In this document: positions 63,101 through 64,000 of the stretch, piece by piece
Layout of the letters: every line of letters starts with the position of its first letter
How positions within the stretch are numbered: the first letter of the stretch is position 1
Assembly (NCBI GenBank): GCA_017311315.1
Contig: CM029669.1
Location: 7,787,055 to 7,851,054 of the forward strand
Source: Dendrocalamus latiflorus
Taxonomy: Eukaryota; Streptophyta; Magnoliopsida; Poales; Poaceae
DNA: 64,000 nucleotides
Direction: 5' to 3'
The notes under the pieces: generated by a model
The model's database searches: none
What the model was told of the DNA's origin: nothing
What the model saw: only the letters and a program-made list of their open reading frames with translations
Translations under genes and position numbers: made by a program

Positions 63101-64000
63101 TCGAGTGAAACTTAACTCCGGGAACCGTTGGATAGTACGGACACTGCGAGCACAAAATCAGTGAACGAAATGAAACTGACTGCCAATACCTCGGATGGAG
63201 CTCATATACGCCCTAGCTCATTTTGGCATGCATTTCAAATCCGTCCGAGTCAGTGTGACACTTTCCACGACGATGGGTTCCACCTGAAACTGCAAACTCC
63301 ATACGTACGAAATCAAGGCATGAAATGAAACTGAGTGCCAAACACCCCAATGGAGTTCATATGCACCCTAGCTCATTTTGGCGTGCATTTCGAATCCGTT
63401 TGAGTCGGTGTGAAACTTTGTCCACGACAGGGTCCATTGGGCAATACAAACTCCATGCACAGAAAATCGACCAACATAATGAAACAGCGTGCCAACATCC
63501 CGAATGGAATTCATATGTGCCCTAGCTCGTTTTAGCTTGCATCTTGAATGCGTCCGAGTCGGTGTAAAACTACTTTCCACGATGGGTTCCACCTGAACTT
63601 CAATTCGTATGAAATCTCGGCACAAAATGAAATTGAGTTCCAAACACTACGGATGGTGTTCATCTATGCTCTATCTTATTTTGGCATGTACATCGAATCT
63701 GTCAGAGTTGATGTGAAACTTTCCCCGATGACGGGTTTCATTGGGTAGTACAAACTCCATGAGCACAAACCGATGAACGGAATGAAACTAAGTGCCAAAC
63801 CCCTTGAACGGAGTTTATGTACACCTTTGGTCATTTTGGCATGCATTTTCAATACGTCCGACTCGGTGTGACACTTTCCTCCATGACCTGTTCCATCCGA
63901 AACTACAAACTCCATTCGTACAAAATTGAGGCACGAAATGAACAGAGTGCCAAACGCCCTGAGTGGGGTTCATATGCGCCCTAACGCATTTCAGCATGCG
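57115..64000. repeat. Satellite array, 15-monomer HOR, 2315-2316-bp period (diverged family)
   Basis: Anchors of the first unit lie near 57172, 57330, 57481, 57639, 57793, 57950, 58103, 58256, 58413, 58563, 58719, 58873, 59022, 59176 and 59331, with the next unit at 59487. That is 15 monomers averaging 154.4 bp. The landmark 'aatca(g/a)cgcgtgaaaag' recurs at 58064, 60379 and 62695, which is 2315 and 2316 bp apart. Adjacent units are almost identical, while the family differs throughout from the units to its left (e.g. 'ggcgtgcatcttgaatcc', 'gaagctttgctctaag'). No LTR is present in monomer 10. The array runs off the window. Confidence 0.96.

Overview
This window is a plant nuclear, repeat-dominated locus, most likely grass (Poaceae) and most likely centromeric or pericentromeric. 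It contains no intact cellular gene. About 45 kb is one tandem satellite with a monomer of about 154-155 bp, built into higher-order repeats (HORs) and interrupted by transposable elements with clear target-site duplications (TSDs). The grass assignment rests on the monomer size (rice CentO is 155 bp and maize CentC is 156 bp), an LTR resembling grass chromovirus LTRs that encodes the end of a Ty3/gypsy polyprotein, a CACTA transposon, and long LTRs with grass-type termini. The species cannot be told from the sequence, and centromere identity is inference.

Layout. 1-10454: satellite with a 1767-bp HOR (five periods plus a partial one). 10455-15789: complete but non-autonomous Ty3/gypsy-type LTR retrotransposon, with a gag-like ORF carrying two in-frame stops. 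15790-20561 and 23764-27938: satellite with a 15-monomer, roughly 2.3-kb HOR. 20562-23763: CACTA DNA transposon carrying a captured fragment of an organellar peptide chain release factor gene. 27939-30732: 2.8-kb solo LTR. 30733-56683: a 3.28-kb HOR (15 monomers plus an embedded roughly 975-bp solo LTR), seven LTR-bearing copies, with a 100-N assembly gap in the fourth. 47711-51566: a 3.9-kb solo LTR inside this array. 56684-57114: the last piece of this family, ending at a sharp junction. 57115-64000: a diverged 15-monomer HOR family with a 2315-2316-bp period.

History as I read it. The base unit is a 15-monomer HOR. One lineage lost about 3.5 monomers and amplified (left array). Another received a chromovirus LTR in monomer 10 and amplified with it (middle array). 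A third stayed at 15 monomers and diverged (right array). The gag retrotransposon, the CACTA element and the two long solo LTRs each sit in a single unit and were not amplified, so they came later or escaped amplification. The many open frames of 60-150 codons across the satellite, on both strands, are by-products of the repeat and not genes.
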